A stretch of DNA of 6,270 nt from an uncultured Clostridia bacterium (GTDB taxonomy: Bacteria > Bacillota > Clostridia > Oscillospirales > Acutalibacteraceae): contig CAMVNL010000155.1 in the NCBI GenBank assembly GCA_947168785.1, forward strand, positions 1 through 6,270. Reading direction: 5' to 3'. The position numbers were made by a program, and so were the translations under genes. Within the stretch, counting starts at the first letter, position 1, and each line of letters opens with the position of its first letter. Shown piece by piece: positions 1 through 6,270 of the stretch. The notes under the pieces are model-generated. The model was not told where the DNA came from. It saw only the letters and a list, made by a program, of their open reading frames with translations, and made no database searches.

Positions 1-2
1 TC

Positions 3-1187
3 ACGTCGACGTCCGCGGTCTGCGTCACGGGGCTGGTCGTTCGCGACACGGCGAGCTGCTGGTCGTCGTTCGGTCAGGCGATGATCCTTCTTATGATCCA
101 GATCGGCGGGCTGGGCGTCGTCACCGTCGCCGCGTCCTTCGCGCTGCTTTCGGGCAGAAAGATCTCGCTGCTGCAGCGCAGCGCCATGCAGGAGGCCATC
201 ACCGCGCCGAAGATGGGTGGGATCGTCCGGCTGACCGGCTTTATTTTGAGAATGACGTTTCTCTTCGAGGCGGCAGGCGCGCTGGCGCTGACGCCTGTTT
301 TCTGTAAGGAATACGGGATCAGGGGCGTGTGGATGGCGTTGTTTCACTCGGTTTCCGCGTTCTGCAACGCGGGCTTCGACGTGATGGGAACGAAAGACGC
401 GCCGTTCTCCTCTCTGACGTCTTATGCCGGACGCCCGGCCGTCAACGTCACCGTGATGCTGCTGATCGTGATCGGCGGGATCGGTTTTCTGACGTGGGAA
501 GACGTGCGTACAAACCAATTCCGTTTTTCCCGCTACCGGATGCAGAGCAAGGTGATCCTTGTGACCAGCGCCGTGCTGATCGTTGTGCCCGCCGTCTTTT
601 TCTTTTTCACGGAATTCAAACGGCTGCCGATGGGCGAACGGATCCTTGCCTCGCTGTTTCAGGCGGTGACCCCCAGAACGGCCGGCTTCAATACGGCGGA
701 CCTCACGGCCATGAGCGGCACCGGAAAGGCCGTGATCGTGGGGCTGATGCTGATCGGCGGGTCGCCGGGTTCGACGGCCGGCGGCATGAAAACGACGACG
801 GCGGCCGTTCTGATCGCCAACGCGGTCACCGTCTTCCGGCGAAAGGAAGATGCGCATTTCTTCGGGCGCAGGCTGGAGGGCGGCGCGGTACGGAACGCTT
901 CGACGATCCTGCTGCTGTATCTCGTCCTGTTCATCAGCGGAGGGATCGTCATCAGCCTCGCGGAGGGGCTGCCCGTCGGGGCATGTCTGTTTGAAGCGGC
1001 CTCGGCGATCGGCACCGTCGGACTGTCCATGGGGATCACGCCCGCTCTGGGAGCCGTCTCCCGGATGGTATTGATTTTGCTGATGTTCTTCGGCAGGGTC
1101 GGCGGGCTGACGCTGATCTACGCGGCCCTGTCCGGGACAAAACGCGTCAGCTACAAATTGCCGCAGGAAAGGATCACCGTAGGGTAA
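3..1187 (+). CDS. ktrB: KtrB/TrkH-type potassium channel subunit, 5' end outside window
   Basis: Membrane subunit that conducts K+ uptake, gated by a cytosolic RCK ring (the next gene). The frame is open from base 3, and the residues before the ATG at 81 already belong to the family, so the gene starts upstream and 81 is not its start. 394 residues are visible; KtrB proteins are about 450, so roughly the first 50-60 are missing. All four selectivity-filter loops of the fourfold pseudo-repeat are recognisable (window residue numbers): VCVTGL at 6-11, NAGF at 122-125, TAGF at 226-229 and TVGL at 338-341. Each keeps the glycine associated with K+ preference. The GGSPGSTAGGMKTTT stretch (252-266) matches the intramembrane gating loop of KtrB/TrkH, and GRVGGLTL lies near the C terminus. 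Size and the single-RCK partner favour KtrB over proteobacterial TrkH. Likely co-transcribed with ktrA; its promoter is outside the window. Confidence 0.93.
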   Translation, partial: TSTSAVCVTGLVVRDTASCWSSFGQAMILLMIQIGGLGVVTVAASFALLSGRKISLLQRSAMQEAITAPKMGGIVRLTGFILRMTFLFEAAGALALTPVFCKEYGIRGVWMALFHSVSAFCNAGFDVMGTKDAPFSSLTSYAGRPAVNVTVMLLIVIGGIGFLTWEDVRTNQFRFSRYRMQSKVILVTSAVLIVVPAVFFFFTEFKRLPMGERILASLFQAVTPRTAGFNTADLTAMSGTGKAVIVGLMLIGGSPGSTAGGMKTTTAAVLIANAVTVFRRKEDAHFFGRRLEGGAVRNASTILLLYLVLFISGGIVISLAEGLPVGACLFEAASAIGTVGLSMGITPALGAVSRMVLILLMFFGRVGGLTLIYAALSGTKRVSYKLPQERITVG

Positions 1188-1192
1188 GGAGG
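1186..1192 (+). promoter_or_regulatory. ktrA ribosome binding site overlapping the ktrB stop
   Basis: AAGGAGG begins inside the TAA stop codon of the upstream channel gene and lies 8 bases before the ATG at 1201. It fixes the ktrA start and suggests coupled translation of the two subunits. Confidence 0.8.
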
Positions 1193-1200
1193 AAAACAAC

Positions 1201-1848
1201 ATGAAATCCGTATTGCTGATCGGGCTGGGACGCTTCGGGAAACATATCGCCATCGATCTTCACCGGCTCGGGCATCAGGTCATGGGCGTGGACAAAAATG
1301 AGGAACGGGTCAACGAAATGCTTCCGTTTGTAACCAACGCGCAGATCGGGGACAGCACGAACGGCGCCTTTCTGGAATCGATGGGCGTGAGGAATTTCGA
1401 CGTATGCTTCGTCGCCATCGGAAAGGATTTTCAAAGCTCGCTTGAAACGACGGCTACCCTGAAGGAGCTTGGCGCGAAGCTGGTCGTTTCGCGCGCGGCC
1501 AGCACGATCCACGCCAAGTTTCTGCTGCGCAACGGCGCGGACGAGGTCATCTACCCGGAAAAACAGGTCGCCAAGTGGGCCTCCATCCGATACACCTCCG
1601 ATCACATCCTTGATTATATCGAGCTGGACGCGACACATTCGATCTATGAGATCACCGTCCCGAAGCAGTGGGTCGGGCTCAGCATCGGCAACCTCGACAT
1701 CCGGAAGAGGTACCATATCAACATCATCGGCGTCAAGCAGAACGGAAGGATGGATCTCTCGATCTCCTCGGAGACGGTGCTCACCGGCTCCATGACGATG
1801 CTCGTTCTGGGAGAGTATAAGGCGCTGCAAAAATGTTTTAACAGGTAA
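1201..1848 (+). CDS. ktrA: KtrA/TrkA-type RCK gating subunit of K+ channel
   Basis: Cytosolic regulatory subunit that forms a ring under KtrB and opens or closes it according to bound nucleotide. The 215 residues equal one RCK_N plus one RCK_C domain, the KtrA layout (proteobacterial TrkA is about double). RCK_N spans about 1-120: the Rossmann glycine motif GLGRFG is at 8-13, and an acidic residue ends strand 2 (D31 in VMGVDKN), as in NAD(H)/ATP-binding RCK folds. RCK_C spans about 135-211, beginning near the ELDATHSIYEI stretch. In Staphylococcus this domain of KtrA binds cyclic-di-AMP; whether this one does cannot be read from sequence alone. The start is set by a strong AAGGAGG site 8 bases upstream. 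The gene follows the channel gene by 13 bases, so the two almost certainly form one operon. The order channel-then-RCK is reversed relative to Bacillus ktrAB. Confidence 0.94.
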   Translation: MKSVLLIGLGRFGKHIAIDLHRLGHQVMGVDKNEERVNEMLPFVTNAQIGDSTNGAFLESMGVRNFDVCFVAIGKDFQSSLETTATLKELGAKLVVSRAASTIHAKFLLRNGADEVIYPEKQVAKWASIRYTSDHILDYIELDATHSIYEITVPKQWVGLSIGNLDIRKRYHINIIGVKQNGRMDLSISSETVLTGSMTMLVLGEYKALQKCFNR

Positions 1849-1883
1849 ACGTGGAGCGGATCCTGCCGTAAGAAGGTGATGAA

Positions 1884-2144
1884 ATGGAAGAGATCGTCCT
1901 GATCGCCGTCGTGCTTGCCGCCGCCGTCTTCGGGTTTCTTCTTGTGTCGAAATTTGATAAATTCATAGCGGAAAACTTCAGATACGAGCAAAAGGACCAC
2001 GAAAACAAATCTCCCGACCGGGTCGTGCTGACGGAGCGATCAAGCGACGAGGATATCGCCGAAACGATCGCCCGGTTCCGGGAAACCCACGGGGAGACCC
2101 GCATCCTGATCTACGACCCTTCCGACGGGGACGCGGACGGGTGA
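1884..2144 (+). CDS. Small single-pass membrane protein of unknown function
   Basis: I do not recognise this 86-aa protein. A hydrophobic segment at about residues 4-22 (IVLIAVVLAAAVFGFLLV core) reads as one membrane helix. It is followed by the lysine-containing KFDKF, so the C-terminal part is probably cytosolic. After a charged linker (about 31-45) comes a predicted strand-helix-strand unit: DRVVLTE, then an acidic helix SDEDIAETIARFRETHG, then TRILIYD. The tail DPSDGDADG is acidic. The ATG has a reasonable AAGGTG site 5 bases upstream (1873-1878). The gene sits 35 bases after ktrA with no terminator seen between, so it is probably the third gene of the ktr operon. An accessory or sensory subunit of the channel is possible by position only. 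The coding call rests on the clean hydrophobic-then-charged pattern, the ribosome site and the tight spacing. Confidence 0.78.
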   Translation: MEEIVLIAVVLAAAVFGFLLVSKFDKFIAENFRYEQKDHENKSPDRVVLTERSSDEDIAETIARFRETHGETRILIYDPSDGDADG

Positions 2145-2161
2145 CGCAGACAGAATACCGG

Positions 2162-2190
2162 TGGACTTATCCGACGGAGTATGCTATACT
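2162..2190 (+). promoter_or_regulatory. Predicted sigma-A-type promoter for kdpDE
   Basis: A -35-like TGGACT (2162-2167, 4 of 6 to TTGACA) is separated by 17 bases from TATACT (2185-2190, 5 of 6 to TATAAT). The -10 is preceded by TGC (2182-2184), an extended -10 motif. Transcription would begin near 2197, about 50 bases before the kdpD start. It lies in the only gap of about 100 bases in the block, so the sensor genes can probably be transcribed separately from ktrBA. Confidence 0.6.
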
Positions 2191-2203
2191 TATTTCCAAA
2201 TAA
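2190..2203. repeat. Perfect inverted repeat over the kdpD transcription start (operator-like)
   Basis: TTATTT-CC-AAATAA has two perfect 6-base arms and a 2-base spacer. It starts at the last base of the -10 and covers the expected start point. The position suits a repressor or autoregulatory site; the binding protein is unknown. AT-rich KdpE sites are known in other bacteria, but I cannot match this to a consensus with confidence. Confidence 0.4.
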
Positions 2204-2214
2204 AAACGGATATG

Positions 2215-2228
2215 CGTATGATGATACG
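2215..2228 (+). other. Small hairpin in the kdpD leader
   Basis: CGTAT-gatg-ATACG can form a 5-base-pair stem with a 4-base loop, ending 5 bases before the ribosome binding site at 2234. The stem is weak, and a chance occurrence is quite possible. Confidence 0.2.
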
Positions 2229-2233
2229 GCAAA

Positions 2234-2238
2234 AGGAG
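2234..2238 (+). promoter_or_regulatory. kdpD ribosome binding site that decides the start
   Basis: AGGAG ends one base before an in-frame GTG at 2240, too close for initiation, and 10 bases before the ATG at 2249. The ATG is therefore the better start, and the GTG reading would add three residues. Confidence 0.7.
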
Positions 2239-2248
2239 CGTGATCGGC

Positions 2249-4231
2249 ATGGAACATCACAGCGCGGCGGACCGTGAGTCCGAGCATACGCTGGCCTGTC
2301 TCTCCTCCTCCCCTTCCAACGCGAAGATCATCCGGACGGCCGCGAGGATGGCTTCCGCGTTCGGCGGTTCTTTTACCGCCCTTTACGTAAAAACGCCGGA
2401 CTCGGACAGAATGGAGGAGGCGGATAAAAAACGGCTGGAATATCACATCCGGCTGGCGGAGGAGAGCGGCGCGACCATCACCACCGTTTACGGCGACGAC
2501 GTTTCTTTCCAGATTGCGGAATTTGCCCGCATCTCCGGGGTGACGAAGATCGTGATCGGCAGAAGCAATTACGCGAGACGTCATTTCTGGAGCAAACCGA
2601 CGCTGACGGAAAAGTTGACGGAGCTTGCCCCGAATCTGGATATCCACATCATCCCGGACAACACCGTCGGCCCGAAAAAACCCGCTTCCCCTCACGCGTT
2701 TTTCCATAAGCTGATTCCGTACCCGAAGGATATCCTGATCACCCTGCTGATCCTCGCGGCGGCGACGGCCATGGGAATGCTGTTTTACCGGCTCGGCTTT
2801 ACCGAATCGAATATCATCACCGTCTACATCCTCGGCGTGCTGCTGACGTCGCTGTTCACAAGGGGCTACGCCTGCAGCGTGCTGGCCTCGTTTATGAGCG
2901 TCACGCTGTTCAATTTCTTCCTCACGGAGCCCCTTCTCACATTTCACGCGTATGATTCCGGGTATCCGGTCACGTTCGCGATCATGCTGGCGGCGTCGAT
3001 CATCACGGGTACGCTCGCCTCCAAGCTGAAGGACAACGCCAAGCTGTCGGCGCGGGCGGCGTTCCGGACGAAGGTCCTTCTCGATACGAACCAGCTGCTG
3101 CAGAAGGCGCGGGACGACGGCGATATCATCAATATCACCGCCGCACAGCTCACGCGCCTGCTGGGCCGGTCGGTGGTCCTGTACCCGGAAAACGGCGGGA
3201 ACCTTTCAAAGGGGTATCTGTTTCAGGCGGCTCCGGACGAGGACGACCGGGACCTGCTGAGCGAAAAAGAACAGGGCGTGGCGAGGTGGACCTTCGCCAA
3301 CCGACGCCGCGCGGGCGCCGGGACGGACCGCTTCGGGGATGCGCAATGCCTGTATCTCTCGATCCGGATCAACGAAAAGGTTTACGGCGTCGTCGGCATC
3401 CGGATCGGCACGAAAGCGCTGGATTCCTTTGAAAACAGTATGCTGCTTTCCATTCTCGGCGAATGCGCGCTGGCGATCGACAACAGCCGCAACGCGAAGG
3501 AGAAAGAGCGTGCTTCCGTAATGGCGAGAAACGAGCAGATGCGGGCCAACATGCTGCGCGCCATCTCCCACGATCTCCGCACACCGCTGACCTCCATTTC
3601 GGGCAACGCGGGTAATCTGCTGACGAACTACGACAGGCTGGATGAGGAGACGAGAGTACAGGCCTTTACCGATATCTACGACGACGCGCAGTGGCTGAGA
3701 AGCCTGGTGGAAAACCTGTTGTCCGTCACGCGGATCGAAGAGGGCAAAATGAGCCTTCGTTTTTCCATCCAGCTGATCGACGAGGTGATCGAAGAAGCGA
3801 TCCGGCACGTCAACAGAGGAAGAACGGGCCAGCATATCACCGTTTCATGCGGGGACGGACTGCTGCTGGTGCGGATCGATACCAAACTGATCATTCAGGT
3901 GATCATCAATCTTGTGGAAAACGCGGTGAAATATACGCCGGCCGGATCGGACGTCCGGATCACGGCCGAGAAGCGCGGCGATTTCGTTTCCGTCAGCGTG
4001 GCCGATAACGGGAACGGCATCCCCGATCCCGTCAAGGAGCACGTGTTTGAACTGTTTTATACCGGCGACAATCAGATCACCGACAGCCGACGCAGCCTCG
4101 GCCTCGGCCTGCCGCTGTGCCGGTCCATCGTCAACGCGCACGGCGGGGAGATCTTTCTCAAAGACAACGTGCCGCACGGCTGTGTTTTTACATTTACCAT
4201 ACCATCGGGCGAGGTGAAGATCGATGAATAA
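2249..4231 (+). CDS. kdpD: Short KdpD-family sensor histidine kinase lacking the N-terminal KdpD domain
   Basis: Membrane sensor kinase that should phosphorylate the KdpE partner encoded next. Length is 660 aa from the ATG, against about 900 for classical KdpD. The roughly 210-residue N-terminal KdpD domain with its Walker motif is absent, and the protein starts almost directly in the universal-stress-protein domain (about 9-136). That domain contains SSS (19-21), exactly 20 residues, then FTALY (42-46), fitting the SXS-X20-FTAXY motif tied to cyclic-di-AMP binding in S. aureus KdpD. Four membrane helices of the DUF4118 type follow (about 161-183, 188-204, 207-226, 241-260), then a GAF-like region (about 280-412). 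The kinase core is intact: H-box AISHDLRTPL with His441, N-box NLVENAVKYT (554-563), G1 DNGNGIP (586-592), F-box FELFYTGD and G2 GLGLPLC (618-624). The TAA overlaps the kdpE start by 8 bases. It has its own predicted promoter. No kdpFABC is visible. Confidence 0.93.
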   Translation: MEHHSAADRESEHTLACLSSSPSNAKIIRTAARMASAFGGSFTALYVKTPDSDRMEEADKKRLEYHIRLAEESGATITTVYGDDVSFQIAEFARISGVTKIVIGRSNYARRHFWSKPTLTEKLTELAPNLDIHIIPDNTVGPKKPASPHAFFHKLIPYPKDILITLLILAAATAMGMLFYRLGFTESNIITVYILGVLLTSLFTRGYACSVLASFMSVTLFNFFLTEPLLTFHAYDSGYPVTFAIMLAASIITGTLASKLKDNAKLSARAAFRTKVLLDTNQLLQKARDDGDIINITAAQLTRLLGRSVVLYPENGGNLSKGYLFQAAPDEDDRDLLSEKEQGVARWTFANRRRAGAGTDRFGDAQCLYLSIRINEKVYGVVGIRIGTKALDSFENSMLLSILGECALAIDNSRNAKEKERASVMARNEQMRANMLRAISHDLRTPLTSISGNAGNLLTNYDRLDEETRVQAFTDIYDDAQWLRSLVENLLSVTRIEEGKMSLRFSIQLIDEVIEEAIRHVNRGRTGQHITVSCGDGLLLVRIDTKLIIQVIINLVENAVKYTPAGSDVRITAEKRGDFVSVSVADNGNGIPDPVKEHVFELFYTGDNQITDSRRSLGLGLPLCRSIVNAHGGEIFLKDNVPHGCVFTFTIPSGEVKIDE

Positions 4232-4925
4232 ACTGCAGATACTGGTGGTGGAGGACGACCCTCCGGTGCGGAACCTCATCACGACCACGCTGAAGGCGCA
4301 CGAATACCGGTATATCACGGCGGCCGACGGATCGGAGGCGATCGCGCAGGCTTCCGCCTGCAACCCGGACGTCGTTCTGCTGGATCTGGGGCTTCCCGAT
4401 ATCGACGGCGTCGACGTGATCAGGAAGCTGCGAACGTGGTCGACGGTCCCCATCATCGTGATCAGCGCGCGCAGCGAGGAATCCGATATGATCGGCGCCC
4501 TTGACAGCGGCGCGGACGATTATCTGACGAAGCCCTTTTCCGTAGAGGAACTGCTGGCGCGGCTCCGCGTGACCGTCAGAAGGATCCTGATGATGCAGGG
4601 GAACGCGGCGGCGAACAGCTCGCAGTTTATCAACGGCGCGCTGAAGGTCGATTACGCCGCCGGCTGCGCCTACCTCGATGGGGAGGAGCTGCATCTGACG
4701 CCGATCGAATACAAGCTCCTGTGCTTGATGTGCCAGAACGTGGGCAAGGTTCTCACACATACCTTCATCACGCAAAAAATCTGGGGAAACAGCTGGGACA
4801 GCACCGTGGCCTCGCTGCGCGTTTTCATGGCGACGCTCCGCAAAAAAATAGAGCCGTCCCCCGATTCTCCTACGTTCATCCAGACGCACATCGGCGTCGG
4901 GTACAGGATGCTGAAGGTGGAATAG
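4224..4925 (+). CDS. kdpE: KdpE-like OmpR-family response regulator
   Basis: DNA-binding partner of the preceding kinase. The 233 residues are the usual OmpR/PhoB length. The receiver domain (about 4-118) has the acidic pocket E10-D11-D12, phospho-acceptor Asp54 in VLLDLGLPD, Ser81 at the switch position (Thr or Ser in the family) and Lys103 in LTKPF. The C-terminal winged helix (about 134-231) shows LTPIEYKLL, the recognition-helix region VASLRVFMATLRKKIE and the wing GVGYRM. The ATG lies inside the 3' end of kdpD (8-base overlap) with GAGGTG 7 bases upstream (4211-4216), so translation is probably coupled and the two genes form one unit. Known KdpE proteins activate K+ uptake genes. With no kdpFABC visible here, the adjacent ktr genes, its own promoter or distant genes are candidate targets, which is an inference. 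No strong terminator hairpin is seen after the TAG. Confidence 0.94.
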   Translation: MNKLQILVVEDDPPVRNLITTTLKAHEYRYITAADGSEAIAQASACNPDVVLLDLGLPDIDGVDVIRKLRTWSTVPIIVISARSEESDMIGALDSGADDYLTKPFSVEELLARLRVTVRRILMMQGNAAANSSQFINGALKVDYAAGCAYLDGEELHLTPIEYKLLCLMCQNVGKVLTHTFITQKIWGNSWDSTVASLRVFMATLRKKIEPSPDSPTFIQTHIGVGYRMLKVE

Positions 4926-5070
4926 GACGGCGAAGGTAAACTGTGAATTCAAAGATATTGCATCTCAATTGAACAATATTATATTTCATTATTTTGGAAT
5001 AGTACACCAGAAAAAATCATATTGAATTAGCTTCCTGTTTTCTGTTTCTGTATCATTGTTGCTCAGCGAA
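4926..5070. other. AT-rich junction, putative end of an integrated element (att region)
   Basis: This 145-base spacer lies between the 3' ends of kdpE and the integrase. A hand count of 4941-5070 gives 38 G/C of 130 (29%), far below the GC-rich genes on both sides. No gene, tRNA or convincing GC-rich terminator is seen. Integrase genes of this family usually end next to an element end, so an attachment site is expected here or in the kdpE 3' end. Small repeats present: AATTCAA (4946-4952) inverted as TTGAATT (5022-5028), GATATTG/CAATATT (4954-4960 and 4974-4980) around the palindrome TCAATTGA, and CAGAAAA/TTTTCTG (5008-5014 and 5038-5044). The core sequence cannot be identified without the other end. 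Confidence 0.45.
5034..5047. repeat. Short tandem repeat next to the integrase 3' end
   Basis: CCTGTTT is followed directly by TCTGTTT and then a partial CTGTA. Integrase arm or core sites are often short direct repeats near the element end, but with two 7-base copies in AT-rich DNA chance is a real alternative. Confidence 0.25.
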
Positions 5071-6228
5071 TTAAATGTTCCCCTTCAGAAAATCTCCTAC
5101 CTTGTTCGCGGCGTCCTGCTGCATGCCGGTGGTAACGTGGGCGTAGGTGTCCAGCGTGAAGCCGGCGGAGAAGTGGCCGAGGATATTGGACAGCGTTTTC
5201 ACGTCCACGCCGTTTTGTAATGCCATCGTTGCGAAGGTATGGCGCAGATCGTGGAAGCGGATGCGGGGTAATCCTGCGCGGTCCAGCACGCGGTGGAGCA
5301 TATGAAGGACGCTGTCAGGAGAGATCGGGCCGTTCGTCAGCGGCGAGAAGAAGACGTACTCGCTGGCGCCGTTTTCTTTTTTCTGCTTGTCCTTCAGTAC
5401 CGCCATCACGTCGGCAGGGACCACGATTTTTCGGTAAGAGTTCTTCGTTTTCAGCGGTCCCTCCGTGACTGCGCCGTCGATCCGGCAGATCTGGCGCTGG
5501 ACGTAAATCGTCCCGGCATTGTAATCCACGTCGGTCCATTTCAGTCCCAGCAATTCGCCCCGACGCAAGCCTGTGGCGATCTCCAGCAAATACATTTCAT
5601 ACACGCCGCTTTTCTTTGCTTCCGCGAAGAAGGCGGCGTTTTTATCCAGCGGCAGCGTTTTCATTTCCACGTGTTCGCCCTTCGGCAGCGTACACGCCTT
5701 TGCAGGGTTATACGGGATCAGCTTTTCCGCTGCGGCTTTATCGAGCGCCGGGGCGATGAAGATGTGCACGTTGCGCACTGTTTTCGGGCTGAGCCCTTTC
5801 GGCTGCTTTTCGGCTTCCTTCCGCACGATGCGACCTTCTGTCAGCAGCTTGCTGTAGAACTTTTGCAGGTCGGTAGTCCGCAGCTTCGTCAGCTTGATGC
5901 TGCCGATGTTGGGTTTGATATGCACCCGCAGATTGCCGCTGTAGGATTCAAACGTGGACGGCCGCATGGTCATCTTGCCGAAATTATCTAGCCAGAACTG
6001 CAGCCACGTTTCCACTGTGTATTGCTCCGCTTTCAGAATATCCAACCCCGCCGTCTGCTGAATTGCGGCGGCGAGCTTCTCTTTGACTTCCGCCTGGGAT
6101 TTGCCCAGCACGTTTTTGAATATCTGCTTCCCGGTCAGCGGATCGTGCCCCGCCGTGTAGCGGCCTTCCCAACGCCCGTCCGCTCTTTTCCTGATGTTGC
6201 CCTCGCCATTAGCGCGTCTTTTTGCCAT
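5071..6228 (-). CDS. Tyrosine recombinase integrase (Tn916/phage family)
   Basis: Site-specific recombinase that would integrate and, with an excisionase, excise a mobile element. The 385 residues are typical of the Tn916/phage group, and all three domains are present. An N-terminal AP2-like arm-binding domain spans about 8-55 (GEGNIRKRADGRWEGRY, then LTGKQ). A SAM-like core-binding domain spans about 66-165. The catalytic domain spans about 190-375 with every active-site residue: Arg222 (TGLRRGELLGLKW), Lys260 (LKTKNS), His326 and Arg329 (HDLRHTFAT), His352 (LGHFS) and nucleophile Tyr362 (LDTYAH). It should therefore be active. The start ATG (complement of 6226-6228) has a GAGAGGTG-type site 8 bases upstream (6237-6244). 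The gene runs toward kdpE and ends at an AT-rich spacer, as in elements where int is the last gene. No excisionase is in the window; one could lie upstream, beyond 6270. Confidence 0.95.
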   Translation of the reverse strand: MAKRRANGEGNIRKRADGRWEGRYTAGHDPLTGKQIFKNVLGKSQAEVKEKLAAAIQQTAGLDILKAEQYTVETWLQFWLDNFGKMTMRPSTFESYSGNLRVHIKPNIGSIKLTKLRTTDLQKFYSKLLTEGRIVRKEAEKQPKGLSPKTVRNVHIFIAPALDKAAAEKLIPYNPAKACTLPKGEHVEMKTLPLDKNAAFFAEAKKSGVYEMYLLEIATGLRRGELLGLKWTDVDYNAGTIYVQRQICRIDGAVTEGPLKTKNSYRKIVVPADVMAVLKDKQKKENGASEYVFFSPLTNGPISPDSVLHMLHRVLDRAGLPRIRFHDLRHTFATMALQNGVDVKTLSNILGHFSAGFTLDTYAHVTTGMQQDAANKVGDFLKGNI

Positions 6229-6270
6229 GATGATTCACCTCTCTTCAAGCAACACACAATACCACACTCT

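Noticed and set aside
81..83. ATG at 81 as the start of the channel gene
   Set aside because: The in-frame residues before it include VCVTGL, the first selectivity filter, so the real start lies upstream of the window.
1174..1830. Open frame of 218 codons on the - strand opposite ktrA
   Set aside because: It mirrors the RCK gene almost exactly, and its protein matches no family.
2240..2242. GTG at 2240 as the kdpD start
   Set aside because: The AGGAG site would be only one base away; the in-frame ATG at 2249 has workable spacing.
2111..2947. Open frame of 278 codons on the - strand across the kdpD 5' region
   Set aside because: It overlaps the promoter and the conserved stress-protein and membrane domains of KdpD. 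Its product is arginine-rich, low-complexity shadow translation.
5008..5044. CAGAAAA/TTTTCTG as a terminator between the convergent genes
   Set aside because: The stem is AT-rich with a 23-base loop and no clear GC-rich stem plus T-run, so it does not look like an intrinsic terminator.
5293..5991. Long open frame of 232 codons on the + strand
   Set aside because: It is antisense to the integrase, which has every catalytic residue in order. The reverse frame has no recognisable domain and reflects GC-rich codon use.
6229..6270. Promoter for the integrase upstream of its ATG
   Set aside because: Only 42 bases are available; beyond the ribosome site I see no paired -35 and -10 elements, and the true promoter may lie outside the window.

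Overview
This window looks like a chromosomal stretch from a GC-rich Firmicute, probably a gut-type Clostridium relative (Oscillospirales-like). That placement is an inference. It rests on strong AGGAG-type ribosome binding sites, a Ktr-type potassium channel pair, a KdpD matching the cyclic-di-AMP motif known from Staphylococcus, and a Tn916/phage-type integrase typical of Clostridia. No rRNA, tRNA or species marker is present.

Left and centre (about 1-4925, + strand) form a potassium-homeostasis block. It starts with a KtrB/TrkH channel subunit whose 5' end lies outside the window. KtrA, its single-RCK gating subunit, follows 13 bases later. Next comes an unrecognised 86-aa protein with one membrane segment. 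After a gap of about 100 bases with a good extended -10 promoter and a perfect dyad over the expected transcription start come a short KdpD sensor kinase (no N-terminal KdpD/Walker domain) and a KdpE response regulator, which overlap by 8 bases. No kdpFABC pump genes are visible, so the two-component system may serve the Ktr system or a distant target. The KdpD stress-protein domain matches SXS-X20-FTAXY exactly, which suggests cyclic-di-AMP input.

Right (4926-6270) begins with a sharp change. A spacer that is about 29% GC by hand count (4941-5070) separates kdpE from a convergent, complete tyrosine-recombinase integrase on the - strand. The integrase gene ends at the AT-rich spacer and starts near the right edge. 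The simplest reading is that one end of an integrated element (ICE or prophage) lies just downstream of kdpE and the rest of the element continues beyond the window. The attachment core cannot be fixed from this one junction.
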